A stretch of DNA of 42,016 nt from positions 1-42,016 of the forward strand of contig JAZSQK010000068.1 in the NCBI GenBank assembly GCA_045537915.1, written 5' to 3'. The notes under the pieces are model-generated. The model made no database searches. It saw only the letters and a program-made list of their open reading frames with translations, and was not told the origin of the DNA. The position numbers and the translations under genes were made by a program. Shown in pieces: positions 40,438-42,016 of this stretch (within the stretch, counting starts at the first letter, position 1; every line of letters starts with the position of its first letter). This stretch comes from SFWF01 sp045537915 (lineage in GTDB: Bacteria; Bacillota; Clostridia; Oscillospirales; Acutalibacteraceae).

Positions 40438-41096
40438 CAAAGTCGCACTGCGAATCGTTGATGTACGTGTGCGGTAACGGTCTTGAACTATTTTCGTTAA
40501 TAAATTGATTCGTCGCAGCATCCGCTGTTCAGGCTTTCAATCAGTTATTTGTGAACGAGAATTTTAAATGTACGGCACATCAGATACCGCACCTGCTTCA
40601 ACGATATGCTCGGTCACATTTTCGTACACAATTAATCTTTTCTTGAAACCTGTGATTTTAATTATTATATATAGTATAATTGATCGAAGCCGTTGGATGG
40701 TGAAGCACGAAGCGGTTATCGCTTAATCGAGAATTTTCGTTAACAACTTTTGCCGCCTCTCCTGAATCATCTGACGCGAAAGATTATTTTATGTACGAGA
40801 ATAGTTTACCATATTTCAGTCGATACTTCAATTATTTTGACTTCTAAATTACTAAACCTTGGTTTTTCGCTCACATTATAGCGCAAAGTCGCACTTGGGC
40901 TCAGTGAACCTCTTTGTGAGAAAAGGGATTGGAACCTTAAGTTCATGTTTGATGATGAACGAGCACTTATATAAGTTTATTGACGAAAAAAGGCTCTCAA
41001 CATCTGATGCTGCACGAGAATGGTTTGTGAACGAAAATTGAGTGGCAACGTGAAAAGAGGCGCGGTGAATCCCGCGTGATTCTATTAACGAAAATT
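40438..41096. repeat. Non-coding region with a recurring ACGARAAT motif in both orientations
   Basis: No convincing gene in 660 bases. A motif close to GTNNACGARAATT recurs: TTTTCGTTAA (40491), GTGAACGAGAATTTT (40551), ATTTTCGTACAC (40618), GAATTTTCGTTAAC (40731), TGTACGAGAAT (40792), GCACGAGAAT (41012), GTGAACGAAAATTG (41028), ATTAACGAAAATT (41084). Neighbouring opposite copies form imperfect inverted pairs 65-80 bases long, like the hairpin elements after the RemA-like genes. CAAAGTCGCACT also occurs twice (40438 and 40884). AT-rich spacers. Confidence 0.65.
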
Positions 41097-42016
41097 CACT
41101 GCCTCTGGTTGACAGATGATATGTTTGGACAAAATCAAGTTGCTCGGCTATTCCACATATAAGTTTTTAGATGGTTGAGAACAGTTCATATTTAACAACA
41201 CACTTTTTTCTTCTGATCGGTGACAAGAACAAGGTTGTCTTTGAGCGAGAGACATTATTTAGGCAAGGGCCACCTTCCGTTCTTATTGGAATAAATTTTT
41301 CGATGAGTGTCATTCTTTGTATGATAAATAACTATCGTTTCGTGTATGAAATTTATAGATTCTTATAGATTAATAGTAGATTAATTTTAGGAAAAACTAT
41401 CGTTTTTAAATGACTCGGCACTGTCGTTTTGAGAGAAAAAATGATTATCATTTCGGGCGATTGATTCACTTGCATTTCGAGATATTTTTGAGATGACTTT
41501 CATTTAGAGATTTTAAAATGACCATCCCTTTGGGATGCTAAGATTGCTCCCCCTCTTGTCAACCTCAAAATGTCAAACATCTTCTTGTCATATATAACAG
41601 AAAGTATGACACTCAAAATCTCAAAATTATAGTTTAACGATAAAAAGAGAGTGTCATTTTTCTGCTTCAAAAATGATAATTATTTCAAAACAAAAAGTAC
41701 CGCAGAAAAACTCTCGAAATCTTTATCATCACAAAATGTAAATCAACCTCTTAAGAATTTTTTTGAATCATATAATAAATGAAAATTAAGCATATTTACG
41801 AAAAATCCATCATATTTTGACTTTTAGATTAAAAAATATAAGGATTCTTCAGGATACAACCCCGTTAAGATATTTTTTTCAAAAATTAACCTTAAAGGGA
41901 GAAAAGAGAATTGCAAAACTGGTTAACGTTTTTGGGAGGTTTCGCCTTATCTCCGACTTCAGGTAAATTGCGGTTAAATCGTATCATATTTTGCCGCATA
42001 CAGTTTTAATTCCGTC
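41097..42016. other. AT-rich right end with no supported gene
   Basis: No reading frame here has a ribosome site and protein-like composition. Visible are a perfect inverted repeat ATGACACTC (41606) / GAGTGTCAT (41649), a small hairpin CATCCC-TTT-GGGATG (about 41524), several TTTTGAGA/CATTTNGAG repeats between 41430 and 41520, and ACTCAAAAT/TCTCAAAAT repeats around 41565-41630. The pattern suits a plasmid or element control or origin region, but nothing identifies it. Confidence 0.45.

Noticed and set aside
40859..41368. Two plus-strand open frames of 60 and 65 codons
   Set aside because: No ribosome sites, no recognisable family, and they overlap the non-coding motif cluster.

Overview
The window reads as a chromosome segment of a low-GC, spore-forming Gram-positive bacterium of class Clostridia. 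The support is a ctsR-mcsA-mcsB-clpC stress operon, a division and cell-wall (dcw) cluster with a SpoVD-type penicillin-binding protein, a SpoVAD fragment, an FtsK/SpoIIIE translocase with its TepA neighbour, and tRNAs with consensus sigma-A promoters. An Oscillospirales-type gut anaerobe is my guess from gene style only. MurE carries the DNPR motif of meso-diaminopimelate ligases, so the peptidoglycan is probably mDAP-type.

1-2.6 kb: small accessory genes (a bacterial PH-domain protein, an unrecognised 234-aa protein, a two-helix membrane protein) separated by unusual arrays of tiny hairpins, then tRNA-Thr(GGT). 2.7-26.1 kb: core chromosome, nearly all on the minus strand. It holds a DUF378 protein, a ComEC-like metallo-beta-lactamase protein, ftsK, tepA, the CtsR regulon operon, a small Cys-rich plus-strand gene, then ftsZ-ftsQ-murA-murG-ftsW-mraY-murE-spoVD-ftsL-rsmH-mraZ (transcribed from mraZ towards ftsZ), tRNA-Leu(GAG) and mgtE. 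The dcw cluster has no murC, murD, murF or ftsA.

26.15-31.2 kb: the core ends abruptly inside spoVAD, of which only the C-terminal part remains. A 24-bp sequence begins at the break and recurs in the same orientation at 31.2 kb. Between the copies lies a compact operon with its own promoter and terminator: an AAA+ ATPase with a nuclease-like C-terminus, a RecQ helicase fused to a phosphoribosyltransferase-like tail, and a DprA-like protein ending in a canonical sliding-clamp-binding peptide (QLSLF). I infer a DNA-processing conflict (defence) cassette; it is the best candidate for a little-described system here.

31.4-35.8 kb: a single-chain HTH-HipA kinase with a perfect palindromic operator, then a large serine recombinase with small companion genes. 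35.8-42.0 kb: plasmid- or ICE-like maintenance DNA: a winged-helix/nuclease-like protein, two tandem RemA-like (DUF370) proteins, two ribbon-helix-helix-like proteins next to iteron-like repeats, a strongly supported small RNA gene, an XRE regulator, and 1.6 kb of non-coding DNA full of a recurring ACGARAAT motif in both orientations. No conjugation, replication-initiator or relaxase gene is visible, so this may be one end of a larger element.
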